Assembly: GCA_035705495.1 (NCBI GenBank)
Contig: DASSWB010000006.1
Location: forward strand, 1 to 26,228
Length of the DNA stretch: 26,228 bases
Source of the DNA: DASSWB01 sp035705495
GTDB lineage: Bacteria; Bacteroidota; Bacteroidia; Flavobacteriales; Flavobacteriaceae
Direction of reading: 5' to 3'
The notes beneath the pieces were generated by a model that was given only the letters and a program-made list of their open reading frames with translations, had not been told where the DNA came from and did no database searches. Shown one piece after another: positions 7,144 through 15,377 of the stretch. Both the position numbers and the translations under genes were made by a program. How positions within the stretch are numbered: position 1 is the stretch's first letter; the number at the start of each line of letters is the position of its first letter.

Positions 7144-8400
7144 ATGGCGTATTTATTTACTTCGGAAAGTGTTTCTGAAGGACATCCGGATAAAATAGCA
7201 GATCAAATAAGCGATACCTTATTAGACAATTTTCTTGCCTTCGACCCAGAGTCGAAAGTTGCTTGTGAAACATTGGTAACAACCGGACAAGTGGTTTTGG
7301 CAGGAGAAGTGAAATCGGCCACATATCTTGACGTACAACGAATTTCCAGAGATGTAATCAATGATATTGGTTACACGAAAGGAGCCTATAAATTTAGCGG
7401 TGATTCTTGTGGCGTGATTTCCCTAATCCATGAACAATCACAAGATATCAATCAAGGAGTTGATCGGGCGAACAAAGAAGAACAGGGAGCTGGCGATCAA
7501 GGGATGATGTTCGGTTACGCAACCCGGGAAACAGAAAATTTCATGCCTTTGGCCCTGGATATTTCTCATAAAATATTGATAGAACTGGCAAATTTACGTC
7601 GGGAGGAAAAGGAAATCACGTATTTGAGACCAGATTCCAAAAGTCAAGTAACTATTGAATACAGTGACGATAATATTCCGCAGCGCATCGTTGCCATTGT
7701 TGTTTCCACGCAGCATGACGACTTTGATCCAGATGATGAAAAAATGCTTGCAAAAATCAAGAAAGATATTGTGCAAATATTAATTCCGCGGGTAAAAAAC
7801 CTGTTGCCCGAATATGTTCAGAAACTTTTTAATGATGAGATAATTTATCATATAAATCCGACCGGAAAATTTGTAATTGGTGGTCCACATGGAGACACTG
7901 GTTTGACCGGAAGAAAAATTATTGTTGATACTTACGGCGGAAAAGGAGCGCATGGTGGAGGTGCTTTCTCTGGGAAAGACCCAAGTAAAGTTGACAGATC
8001 TGCGGCTTATGCTGCGCGACATATTGCTAAAAATTTGGTTGCCGCAGGCATTGCCGATGAAATTTTAGTTCAAGTTTCTTACGCGATTGGAGTGGTAGAA
8101 CCGACCTCTATCTTTGTCGATACCTACAAATCTTCAAAAGTGAACATGAGAGATGGTGAAATAGCTAAAAAAGTTGCTGAAATATTTGACATGAGACCCG
8201 CAGCTATAGAAAGGAGGTTGAAACTTAGAAATCCGATATACCGGGAAACCGCAGCTTATGGGCACATGGGAAAAGAACCGCAAACTGTAATCAAAACTTT
8301 TGAGAGCCCCTATAACGGGACCGTAGAAAAAGAAGTTGAATTATTCACTTGGGAAAAACTTGACTATGTAGATAAGGTCAAAGAGGTTTTTCAACTATAA
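7144..8400 (+). CDS. metK: S-adenosylmethionine synthetase
   Basis: A 418-residue cytosolic enzyme making S-adenosylmethionine from ATP and methionine. Diagnostic motifs are all present: SEGHPDKIADQ near the N-terminus (His14 and Asp16, ATP and Mg2+ binding), GAGDQGMMFGYA in the central domain, the methionine/phosphate loop GGPHGDTGLTGRKIIVDTYG, and HGGGAFSGKDPSKVDRSAAY with the catalytic lysines. It is somewhat longer than E. coli MetK (about 384 residues). Extra residues lie around the FDPDDEKMLAKIKKDIV region, as in other Bacteroidota. It is a single-gene transcript with its own promoter, a SAM-II riboswitch in the leader and a strong terminator behind. The start has no Shine-Dalgarno, which is usual in this phylum. 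Confidence 0.98.
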   Translation: MAYLFTSESVSEGHPDKIADQISDTLLDNFLAFDPESKVACETLVTTGQVVLAGEVKSATYLDVQRISRDVINDIGYTKGAYKFSGDSCGVISLIHEQSQDINQGVDRANKEEQGAGDQGMMFGYATRETENFMPLALDISHKILIELANLRREEKEITYLRPDSKSQVTIEYSDDNIPQRIVAIVVSTQHDDFDPDDEKMLAKIKKDIVQILIPRVKNLLPEYVQKLFNDEIIYHINPTGKFVIGGPHGDTGLTGRKIIVDTYGGKGAHGGGAFSGKDPSKVDRSAAYAARHIAKNLVAAGIADEILVQVSYAIGVVEPTSIFVDTYKSSKVNMRDGEIAKKVAEIFDMRPAAIERRLKLRNPIYRETAAYGHMGKEPQTVIKTFESPYNGTVEKEVELFTWEKLDYVDKVKEVFQL

Positions 8401-8411
8401 AAATCACAATT

Positions 8412-8438
8412 AAAAGCCACTTTCAAAGTGGCTTTTTT
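8412..8438. terminator. bidirectional terminator between metK and the response regulator gene
   Basis: AAAAGCCAC (8412-8420) pairs with GTGGCTTTT (8428-8436) around a TTTCAAA loop, which can itself close partly. A T-run continues to 8438. The hairpin lies in the 40-base gap between two convergent genes, and its A- and T-runs serve both strands. Confidence 0.85.
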
Positions 8439-8440
8439 AT

Positions 8441-9091
8441 TTAGATCAAATTACAATTCTGCGCCTTTTGGACGGCTTCCAGTTTACTGTGGACTTGTAA
8501 TTTTTTATATATATTTTCGATGTGTTTTCTGACGGTACTTGGGGATAGAAACAAATTTTCAGCAATTGAGGTGTAGCTTAAACCTTTGCTTAACTGTTCC
8601 AAAACCTCAACTTCTCTTTTTGATAATGAGAGATCTTCTTTCTCTCCAGAAGTTATTAAGTTGAGCGGATTTCGTAAAAATTTCAAAGTTTTCGAGGCGA
8701 TTGAAGGATTCATTGCCGCTCCACCATTTAGGGTTTCTTTGATTCCCGTAAACAAATCCTCGGGATTGATTTCTTTCAATAAATAACCGTCGGCACCAGC
8801 TTTTATTGCATTGAAAATATGCTCATCATTATCAAATGCGGTGAGCATGATTATTTTTATTTGCGGGTATTTTTGCTTGATGATCTGTGTGGTCTCAATC
8901 CCATTTAAAACAGGCATCTCTATATCCATCAAAATAACATCAATGTTATGACTTTCTGCCAGTTTAGGAAGCAATTTTTTGCCGTTCGATGCAGTATATT
9001 TCACCTGCACATCTCTAAAAAAGGACAATTTTTCTTTAATGGCGTGGATGAGAAATGTATTATCGTCCACAATAGCTACTTTAATATTCAT
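8441..9091 (-). CDS. NarL/LuxR-family response regulator
   Basis: A 216-residue two-domain regulator. The receiver domain (about 1-120) has the acidic pair Asp9-Asp10, the phosphorylation site Asp56 in VILMDIEMP, Thr84 and Lys106. The C-terminal LuxR-type helix-turn-helix (about 153-205) reads LSKREVEVLEQLSKGLSYTSIAENLFLSPSTV in overlapping motif order, with the recognition helix at SPSTVRKHIENI. It should be phosphorylated by the adjacent TPR histidine kinase and bind DNA as a dimer on dyad sites. The start at ATG 9091 is preferred over the in-frame TTG at 9097. It is the last gene of the kinase operon, 69 bases after the kinase stop. A candidate target is the 20-bp dyad at 13.2 and 13.9 kb; that link is inference only. 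Confidence 0.94.
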   Translation of the reverse strand: MNIKVAIVDDNTFLIHAIKEKLSFFRDVQVKYTASNGKKLLPKLAESHNIDVILMDIEMPVLNGIETTQIIKQKYPQIKIIMLTAFDNDEHIFNAIKAGADGYLLKEINPEDLFTGIKETLNGGAAMNPSIASKTLKFLRNPLNLITSGEKEDLSLSKREVEVLEQLSKGLSYTSIAENLFLSPSTVRKHIENIYKKLQVHSKLEAVQKAQNCNLI

Positions 9092-9160
9092 AATCAAGCG
9101 TTTAAGAATTTAAATATAGCATTTTGGGCAGTTCAAAATATTTGGGGCAAATATTTAATC

Positions 9161-10945
9161 CTATTTCTTCGGAACTGATAATCGTACCGATGTGCCTTTT
9201 TCGGGTTCTGAGATTATTTCCGCTTCTCCACCAATTTCTGCTGCTCGTTTTTTCATATTGGAAAATCCGTTTCCATGTTCAATTTTCCCTATGTCGAATC
9301 CCTTTCCGTTATCTATTATCTCTATGAGAAATTCAGAGTTTTCTTGTGAAATATCGACTTTAATTTTGGTGGCATCGGAATATTTTAAAGCGTTATTCAC
9401 AGCTTCCTGAATGATTCGGTACATATTCATTCCCTGAACAGAAGTAAAAATATGGTTTTCAGCTATTCCTTCTTCTATATCAAACAAAAATTTGGTTCTT
9501 GAAGAGGTTGAATTTGCATGTTCTATGAAATTTGAAATTCGTATTTGCAAATCTTCAAATGTTATTTGGTTTTTGTTCATTGCCCAAATCGTATCCCGAA
9601 GTTCATAAATTGTTTGGGTTGTGAAATTGTTTATGGCTGAAAGTTTCTGACTTAATTGTTCATTTATATCTTTAAAACCATATTTCACATTGTCAATGCT
9701 TGAAATAATAAAGGTAAGTTGTGATCCGATGTTGTCATGCAAGTCACGAGAGATTCGTAAACGTTGCTCCTGAAGTTTGTTTTGCACCTCGATTTTTGCG
9801 AGTGCGGTTTTTAATTCAGCTTCCTTTTTAAGTTGTTTGTTTTTTAATTTCTGTTGATTGAATAATAGGTAGCCTAATAATCCCAACAAAAAAGCAAGGC
9901 CTAAACTTCCGTAAAAAAGTGTGTTTTTTCGTTTTACTTCCAGTTCTTTTTCGGCTATTTGCGCTCGTTGCTCCAAAATTTGATTTTCTTTTTTCTCTGT
10001 GTCGAACTCCATGGTGAGTTGGAGCAGACTTTCCTTGATTTCGGTGCTTTGGATACTGTCCTTTATCTTATTGTATTGTTCGTAATAATGTAAAGCCGAA
10101 TCAGCATTTTTTAGATTTTTATAAATGTCCGATAGAAGTTTGTAATTATACTGTTCGAGATTCGGATACGAAATCCTCTGGGCAATGGGAATTGATTTGT
10201 GAATAAATTGCAATGCGCTTTCGGGTTTATTTTCTGCCATATAAACCTCTCCAAGTTGCGTATAGTTTTCCGCGATTCCAGAAGAGTCCTTTAATTCTTT
10301 TCTCGCTTCCAAGGCCTGAATAAAATATTTTTTCGATTGGGAAAATTGCTTTTTTAAACCATAAATACCGGCAATATTACTAATGCTGTAAGGAATTCCG
10401 AAGCTGTCCTTTTGTAATTTTTTTATTTCGAGTCCTTTACGATAGTAAAAAAGAGCACTATCCAATTCTTTGTTGATTTCTTTTAAAACCCCGTAATTGT
10501 TATAAATATTCTTTAGCTCATTTTGCAAATCATGAGCTTCGGCAATTGATTTTCCTTCCTGCATATATTTCAATGCCAAATTGAAATCCCTGTATTTTAA
10601 TCCATAACCAAGATTCGCATATTGCGACGCCTCCTTGTCATAAAGTTCAAGTTTATCGTAGATCTCTATTGCTTGCAAACTGTTTTTGAGGCTCTTTTCG
10701 TATTCTCCTTTATAGGTGTAAACTATAGCTAATTTTGCATGGGCATCTGCCACGCCTTTTTCGTAGCTCAGCGTTTTTGCCTCTTCAATATTGTTTTTGA
10801 ACAAACTGACTTGTTCTTCAAAAGGAATTAGTAATCCCTGAACTTGTAAATTGTTTATAGAATCAATTTTCTGATGCGAATCTTGAGCAAAGAGAGAAGT
10901 GAAAAGTAGAAAAAAAGAAAAGCAGGAATAATATTTTTTTTTCAT
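9161..10945 (-). CDS. TPR-containing sensor histidine kinase (HPK7 / HisKA_3 type)
   Basis: A 594-residue membrane sensor kinase. It has a signal peptide (1-20, ending LFAQ) and a periplasmic tetratricopeptide array (about 55-320, with repeats such as YNNYGVLKEINKELDSALFYYRKGLEI). A coiled region then precedes a single transmembrane helix near 340-365 (LFYGSLGLAFLLGLLGYLLF). The cytoplasmic part has the HisKA_3 phosphoacceptor His403 in SRDLHDNIGSQ and a GHKL ATPase with N-box EAVNNALKYS, G1 IDNGKGFDIG and G2 HGNGFSNMKKRA. This architecture pairs with NarL-type regulators, here the gene immediately downstream. A 78-residue membrane protein ends two bases upstream. The signal sensed is unknown; TPR domains usually bind peptides or proteins. 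Confidence 0.94.
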   Translation of the reverse strand: MKKKYYSCFSFFLLFTSLFAQDSHQKIDSINNLQVQGLLIPFEEQVSLFKNNIEEAKTLSYEKGVADAHAKLAIVYTYKGEYEKSLKNSLQAIEIYDKLELYDKEASQYANLGYGLKYRDFNLALKYMQEGKSIAEAHDLQNELKNIYNNYGVLKEINKELDSALFYYRKGLEIKKLQKDSFGIPYSISNIAGIYGLKKQFSQSKKYFIQALEARKELKDSSGIAENYTQLGEVYMAENKPESALQFIHKSIPIAQRISYPNLEQYNYKLLSDIYKNLKNADSALHYYEQYNKIKDSIQSTEIKESLLQLTMEFDTEKKENQILEQRAQIAEKELEVKRKNTLFYGSLGLAFLLGLLGYLLFNQQKLKNKQLKKEAELKTALAKIEVQNKLQEQRLRISRDLHDNIGSQLTFIISSIDNVKYGFKDINEQLSQKLSAINNFTTQTIYELRDTIWAMNKNQITFEDLQIRISNFIEHANSTSSRTKFLFDIEEGIAENHIFTSVQGMNMYRIIQEAVNNALKYSDATKIKVDISQENSEFLIEIIDNGKGFDIGKIEHGNGFSNMKKRAAEIGGEAEIISEPEKGTSVRLSVPKK

Positions 10946-10947
10946 AA

Positions 10948-11184
10948 CTATAGTACGATTGCTTTTTGGACGTAAAGGGACTCTGATAAATTATACTTCA
11001 AAAAATCATACTTGTCGAGATTTCTTTTACGAATATTCATTTGCTCCTGATGGTTCATTATTTCATTGTTGACACGTTGAAACTCATTGGAATATTTTCT
11101 TTTTAGTTTTTGGTTTGTAAAATGAAAATATCCAATAAATAAGCTGCTAAACGTCAATAAAAACAATATTATAACATTTGCCAT
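10948..11184 (-). CDS. small membrane-anchored coiled-coil protein, function unknown
   Basis: A 78-residue protein that I cannot assign to a family. An N-terminal hydrophobic helix (IILFLLTFSSLFIGYFHF, residues 5-22) is followed by a basic, helix-prone stretch (KLKRKYSNEFQRVNNEIMNHQEQMNIRKRNLDKY split by one polar turn) with the spacing of a short coiled coil. Its stop TAG ends two bases before the ATG of the histidine kinase, so it is almost certainly co-transcribed and co-translated with the kinase. The position at the head of a two-component operon suggests an accessory membrane component, but that is inference. It lies between the terminator at 11245-11284 and the kinase. Confidence 0.7.
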   Translation of the reverse strand: MANVIILFLLTFSSLFIGYFHFTNQKLKRKYSNEFQRVNNEIMNHQEQMNIRKRNLDKYDFLKYNLSESLYVQKAIVL

Positions 11185-11244
11185 AGGAAATCAATTTTTT
11201 ATTAACAATTTTTTAAGAAATATAAAAAATCAGGTACCAAAAAA

Positions 11245-11284
11245 GTATAAAAAACCCCTTAATTGAAAAGAGGTTTTTTTATAC
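11245..11284 (-). terminator. intrinsic terminator after the beta-propeller gene
   Basis: A long imperfect hairpin: GTATAAAAAACC at 11245-11256 pairs with GGTTTTTTTATAC at 11272-11284. The CTT/AAG step inside it has one mismatch. The arms end in A- and T-runs. It starts 14 bases after the stop codon of the minus-strand beta-propeller gene and separates it from the signalling operon. Confidence 0.7.
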
Positions 11285-11297
11285 ATAAATAATAAAT

Positions 11298-13154
11298 TTA
11301 TATCTTCAAATCGTAAGCGTAAATAGCATTGTCTTTTGCTTTATAATATAGAAACCCACCAATTTCATCAACCTCATATTCTGGTTTTTTGTCTTTTAAA
11401 ACAATTTCTTTTTCCTTGTCGCCAGTATCTTTATTTATTTTCACCAAACCTACACCTTCATCCAATTTGGTCAATATAAATTGTGAATTCTCGGTTGCGG
11501 CAGTTGCACTGAACCTTCGGAGCATTTCCTTGATGGAAGAACCCGCAGCCCGAACCAAATCATTTCCCAAGTCGGCATATCTTTGTCCTTTATCCGTAAA
11601 AGACCCAAGGGAATTTCTGTTTTGCATGGCAACATTATAAGATTGAGAGGCAGCTGCAATGGCGGCTACCGCAGTAACTCCAGCCAATATGGCCCCCATC
11701 GCACTTTTCCCTGGAGCAGGATAATACTCTTTCCATTTTTGTTCTCCATCATAATCCAAAAGCGTAATATTTTGATTGCTATAAAGCATAATTCCGCTGT
11801 CCCTCAATTCAATGGTTGAAGGATTTTCCTTACCTTCAAATTCGCATGTTGCAAGCGTGGAAACGGTACCGGTGGTGGCATCAACCGCAAACAATTCTTC
11901 ATCCACATTTAACAAATATCTATTGTTTTTTTCATCAAACGCAGAGGAAACTGCATCGGCACGCTTATATTTCAGTGGCTTATCCCAAACTTGTGCCCCT
12001 GTTTTAAGGTTAACAATATTGGCATCTTCGGTGGTTATATAAATCAAGCCTTGAGGTGTATGTGCCATCGTTAAAATATTCTCACCTGTTTTTAAGGGCT
12101 TCTTGAACAAAGGTTGGCCATCATAAGATATTTTATTGATTCCCCCGCTAGCGATTCCGAAGAGAATACCATCTTCCATTGTATAAAAATGCTGAACATA
12201 ACCTTTTGTTTTAGGCGCTTTATCCCATAAATCCTCTCCATTTTTCGCACTTAAAAAAGCAATAACAGATTCGTTTTTTGCTGCAAAAACACTATTACTT
12301 CCTCCATCACTGGTATTGCTTACCACAGCAATTCCTTTCGGCAAAATTTCGAAGTTGGAAACAACACCTTTCACTTTGTGGTCATCTTCCCACAATTCAG
12401 CGCCATTATTTCCAATTTTATGAATCCTGGTATTCTTGCCATTGCTTACGAGTTCAAAACCATAAATTTCTTTCTCACTCGCATCGGCAACCATCCACTG
12501 AATATTTTTAACCTTGTTTTCCCACAATACTTCTCCTGTTCGGGCTTTCATGGCCACAAGACCTTTATTGGTGGGAACGATAAGATGTTCCTTAAGCATC
12601 AATGGTTTACCGGTAACAAACATACCGCCTTTCATACTAAACCTATAATCTTCTTCACCAGTATTAAGATCGTACACGGCAATTGCCAGAGCATATTTCT
12701 CCTCGGCTCTTCGCTGGCCCACTACCAATAACTTATTTTGCGGCATCAGCACGTCACATGTGGAAACGTTTTTCCATCCATTGGTTTCAGTACTAAAAAG
12801 TTTTTGCCCGGAAATATAATCAATCACGGTTTTTTTGGAACTGATTCCAGCAAATCCGCTTTGATCAATCATGACATACGGTGCGCCTGGAATAAAAAAT
12901 ATTTCTTCAGGTTTGATTTTTCCATAATCGGTAAAATTGAAAAGAAGTTCTTGACTACCGGGTTTAATACCGACCATGCCATCATTGGTGGAAACCACAA
13001 GAGTTCCTCCCTCGGTCAGTGTCATGTCGTTTATTTTCGCGCCAACATCGTAGCGAAAATTTGGTTCCTCTGCACTTTGTGCAACAATTTTGGATAACGG
13101 GCAAAATAAAAGCAGAATCATTAGGCTCCGTAGTGTTGTAGTTTTCATATTCAT
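11298..13154 (-). CDS. secreted PQQ-like beta-propeller repeat protein
   Basis: A 618-residue exported protein. A signal peptide (about 1-26, ending KIVAQS) precedes blades resembling the PQQ/YWTD type. Typical blade motifs recur: MKARTGEVLWENKV, LSAKNGEDLWDKAP, VNLKTGAQVWDKPL, LDYDGEQKWKEYY and INKDTGDKEKEIVL. Such propellers bind proteins or ligands; I see no enzyme domain. An Ala/Gly-rich hydrophobic stretch (about 484-504, GAILAGVTAVAAIAAAS) followed by about 50 polar residues interrupts the last blades, which is unusual. Both ATG 13154 and ATG 13148 are possible starts. The promoter carries the 20-bp dyad described at 13172-13220, shared with the next lipoprotein gene. It sits just upstream of the two-component operon but has its own terminator. 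Confidence 0.8.
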   Translation of the reverse strand: MNMKTTTLRSLMILLLFCPLSKIVAQSAEEPNFRYDVGAKINDMTLTEGGTLVVSTNDGMVGIKPGSQELLFNFTDYGKIKPEEIFFIPGAPYVMIDQSGFAGISSKKTVIDYISGQKLFSTETNGWKNVSTCDVLMPQNKLLVVGQRRAEEKYALAIAVYDLNTGEEDYRFSMKGGMFVTGKPLMLKEHLIVPTNKGLVAMKARTGEVLWENKVKNIQWMVADASEKEIYGFELVSNGKNTRIHKIGNNGAELWEDDHKVKGVVSNFEILPKGIAVVSNTSDGGSNSVFAAKNESVIAFLSAKNGEDLWDKAPKTKGYVQHFYTMEDGILFGIASGGINKISYDGQPLFKKPLKTGENILTMAHTPQGLIYITTEDANIVNLKTGAQVWDKPLKYKRADAVSSAFDEKNNRYLLNVDEELFAVDATTGTVSTLATCEFEGKENPSTIELRDSGIMLYSNQNITLLDYDGEQKWKEYYPAPGKSAMGAILAGVTAVAAIAAASQSYNVAMQNRNSLGSFTDKGQRYADLGNDLVRAAGSSIKEMLRRFSATAATENSQFILTKLDEGVGLVKINKDTGDKEKEIVLKDKKPEYEVDEIGGFLYYKAKDNAIYAYDLKI

Positions 13155-13171
13155 AAATTTTAGTTAATATT

Positions 13172-13220
13172 CAAAGATGACACAAAGAAAATTTGATCTC
13201 AATAAGGCAATTGTCTTATT
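13172..13220 (-). promoter_or_regulatory. promoter of the beta-propeller gene with 20-bp dyad operator
   Basis: On the minus strand the -33 TTG (13200-13202) stands 20 bases before the -7 CATCTTTG (13172-13179), with transcription near 13168. Overlapping the -33 is a near-perfect palindrome at 13201-13220 (plus strand AATAAGGCAATTGTCTTATT; one mismatched pair). The dyad centre is about 43-46 bases upstream of the transcription start, typical of an activator that contacts RNA polymerase. The promoter at 13869-13918 has the same layout. Confidence 0.65.
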
Positions 13221-13238
13221 CTGACTTGCTTGGTTTTC

Positions 13239-13285
13239 AAAAAAAAAAAAGACCGGGAGACAAAACCTAAGTTCTGCTCCCGGTC
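13239..13285 (-). terminator. intrinsic terminator after the DUF6252-like lipoprotein gene
   Basis: A 9-bp GC-rich stem: GACCGGGAG (13251-13259) with CTCCCGGTC (13277-13285). On the minus strand it is followed by a run of 12 T (13239-13250). It is a textbook rho-independent terminator for the gene ending at 13324. Confidence 0.92.
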
Positions 13286-13323
13286 ACCCTAACCACTACA
13301 AGCGCGTTAAATAAGGTAATTTT

Positions 13324-13842
13324 TTAGTTGAAATCGATGTTAAAGCTTCCATTGGTAAATTCTTTGGTGCTACCATCCTGAGAATTCTTCGCCATAAAAT
13401 AGAACGTACCTTTTACATTGGTATCCGAAACTTCTGTTATTTCAATTTCCCCAGCAACAGTATCGTCAAAAGGAGCCATAAAAGATTGAGAAGCTGTAGG
13501 ATTGCTAACGTTTGGCAAAATATAACTGGCAGTAACAGAAAGATTTGCACCGCCCCCAATGTTATAAGTTCCTACACCCGTAAAAGCATTCATAATTATA
13601 ACAAGTGCTTCCCCAGAGTTATCCGATCCTTGTAATGTAACGGTGGTACTTGCGCCCGTATTCGTTTTCGTCGCCATTGTAAATTGTGAATTTGACGTGA
13701 AGGTCGATCCATCAATCTTCGCTGTAATGGTTCCTGCAGCAGCAGTTCCCCCTCCACCTCCTGATTCATCAGAGGAACAGGAAACAGCAATAAGGCTCAC
13801 AAACAGTACTAAAAATAAATTCTTTAATGTTTTCATTTTCAT
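13324..13842 (-). CDS. small secreted lipoprotein, DUF6252-like
   Basis: A 172-residue lipoprotein. From the ATG at 13842 it has a signal sequence MKMKTLKNLFLVLFVSLIAV ending in the lipobox VSC, then a Ser/Gly linker (SSDESGGGGG). The mature domain GTITAKIDGSTFTS... with a closing FTNGSFNIDF matches the beta-sandwich lipoproteins of Bacteroidota annotated as DUF6252, as I remember that family; function unknown. The frame stays open to 13896, but that extension crosses the promoter (-7 at 13869-13876), so the start must be at 13842 or 13836. Its promoter has the same dyad and the same CATCTTTG element as the beta-propeller gene, suggesting co-regulation of two secreted proteins. Confidence 0.78.
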   Translation of the reverse strand: MKMKTLKNLFLVLFVSLIAVSCSSDESGGGGGTAAAGTITAKIDGSTFTSNSQFTMATKTNTGASTTVTLQGSDNSGEALVIIMNAFTGVGTYNIGGGANLSVTASYILPNVSNPTASQSFMAPFDDTVAGEIEITEVSDTNVKGTFYFMAKNSQDGSTKEFTNGSFNIDFN

Positions 13843-13868
13843 TTTGGTTTTTAATGTTTTTATACTGC

Positions 13869-13918
13869 CAAAGATGCCGTAATTGACCCACACCAATCAA
13901 TACGGCAGTTGCCTTATT
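13869..13918 (-). promoter_or_regulatory. promoter of the DUF6252-like lipoprotein gene with 20-bp dyad operator
   Basis: The -33 TTG (13898-13900) is 21 bases before the -7 CATCTTTG (13869-13876). The overlapping dyad at 13899-13918 (plus strand AATACGGCAGTTGCCTTATT) matches 17 of 20 positions of the dyad at 13201-13220 and has the same offset from the promoter. It is also about 95 bases upstream of the divergent acyl-CoA dehydrogenase gene, which could share it. Confidence 0.65.
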
Positions 13919-14012
13919 TGTTATAAAAATCTTAAAAATCAACATATTCAGCCGACTTTGAATGATATTCGTAATGAAAAAAACCGTTCACACAGATTAA
14001 CAACAAATAGAT

Positions 14013-15377
14013 ATGTCACTTTTTGGAAAAGTAAAAAATACGATTGATTTGCTTAGAGCAATTGATCTGGATCAGTTGGCAAAAATAAATCAGCAAATTG
14101 ATTTGCCGGAAGCGATGAAAGCTTTGGGCAGTTTGGATGAACGTCAGTTAAAAGGTGTGATGAAAATGTTGACCGGCAAAAATAAAAAGGGGCAACATCA
14201 ACTTCCTCCTATAGATGGTGATTTCTACAATCTGGATTTAAAACTTACCGAAGCCCAAAGAGAACTGCAGTTAAAAGTCCGCAATTTTATGGAAGATGAA
14301 ATTCGACCCATTGTCAACGACTGCTGGAACAAAGCCAAATTTCCTTTTGAAATAATCCCGAAATTTGCAAAACTCGGAATAACTGGCCTTCCTTATGAGG
14401 GTTATGGTTGTCCCAATCTTCCTTTTTTAATGGAAGGAATCATTGCACAGGAAATCGCAAGGGTCGATGTTTCAATTTCCACTTTTTTTGGTGTTCACAG
14501 CGGACTCGCAATGGGATCGATTTATCTCTGTGGAAGTGATGCTCAAAAAAAAGAATGGCTTCCTGCCATGCAGAAACTGGAGAAAATTGGCGCTTTCGGA
14601 TTAACCGAACCCAATGTTGGAAGTGGAGTGGCAGGCGGATTGGAAACAACCTGCTCCTTTGATGGCGAACATTGGATTCTGAACGGTCAGAAAAAATGGA
14701 TAGGAAACGCAACTTTTGCTGATGTTATCGTAATATGGGCTCGTGACATTGAATCGAATCAGGTAAAAGGTTTTTTGGTCAGAAAAGAGAATCCAGGTTT
14801 CAAGGCCGAAAAAATGGAAGATAAAATGGCACTCCGGATTGTACAAAATGCCCTTATCACTTTAACCGATTGCAAAATACCCGAAAACGACCGACTAAAA
14901 CATGCAGATTCTTTCAAAGACACCGCCAAGGTTCTGAAAATGACTCGCGCTGGAGTCGCTTGGCAAGCAGTTGGTTGCGCCCGGGGCGCCTATGAAAGCG
15001 CTTTAAAATACACGAAAAAAAGAGAACAGTTTGGAAGACCCATCGCCTCCTATCAATTAATTCAAAATCATTTGGTGGAAATGCTTTGTAATCTTACAGC
15101 AATGCAAACCATGGTTTTCCGGCTCTCGGAAATGCAAGACCAGGATTTATTGACTGATGAACATGCTTCGTTGGCAAAAGTTTATTGCAGTATGCGCACC
15201 AGGGATATTGTAAGTAGGGCCAGAGAAGTTATGGGCGGAAATGGAATTTTATTGGAACATGATGTTGCACGTTTTGTTGCCGACGCGGAAGCAATTTACA
15301 GTTATGAAGGAACAAAAGAAATAAATTCCCTCATTGTTGGCAGGGCAATAACAGGATATAGTGCATTTGTTAATTGA
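14013..15377 (+). CDS. acyl-CoA dehydrogenase, glutaryl-CoA dehydrogenase-like
   Basis: A 454-residue FAD enzyme that oxidises an acyl-CoA at the alpha-beta position. The central FAD/acyl pocket motif FGLTEPNVGSGVAGG is present, then NGQKKWIGNATFADV. The C-terminal helical domain has YTKKREQFGRPIASYQLIQ and the catalytic Glu432 in YSYEGTKEINSLIVGRAITG. The position of Glu in YEGT followed by GRAITG is that of glutaryl-CoA dehydrogenases, which also decarboxylate. The first ~75 residues are an extra helical region (KVKNTIDLLRAIDLDQLAKI...) before the usual start of the fold. It is monocistronic as far as I can see, with the SLC13 permease 84 bases downstream in the same direction. The actual substrate is not settled by sequence. 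Confidence 0.9.
   Translation: MSLFGKVKNTIDLLRAIDLDQLAKINQQIDLPEAMKALGSLDERQLKGVMKMLTGKNKKGQHQLPPIDGDFYNLDLKLTEAQRELQLKVRNFMEDEIRPIVNDCWNKAKFPFEIIPKFAKLGITGLPYEGYGCPNLPFLMEGIIAQEIARVDVSISTFFGVHSGLAMGSIYLCGSDAQKKEWLPAMQKLEKIGAFGLTEPNVGSGVAGGLETTCSFDGEHWILNGQKKWIGNATFADVIVIWARDIESNQVKGFLVRKENPGFKAEKMEDKMALRIVQNALITLTDCKIPENDRLKHADSFKDTAKVLKMTRAGVAWQAVGCARGAYESALKYTKKREQFGRPIASYQLIQNHLVEMLCNLTAMQTMVFRLSEMQDQDLLTDEHASLAKVYCSMRTRDIVSRAREVMGGNGILLEHDVARFVADAEAIYSYEGTKEINSLIVGRAITGYSAFVN

Noticed and set aside
13843..13896. 18-codon upstream extension of the DUF6252-like lipoprotein
   Set aside because: It would lie over the promoter and dyad and would put a non-signal sequence before the lipoprotein signal peptide.
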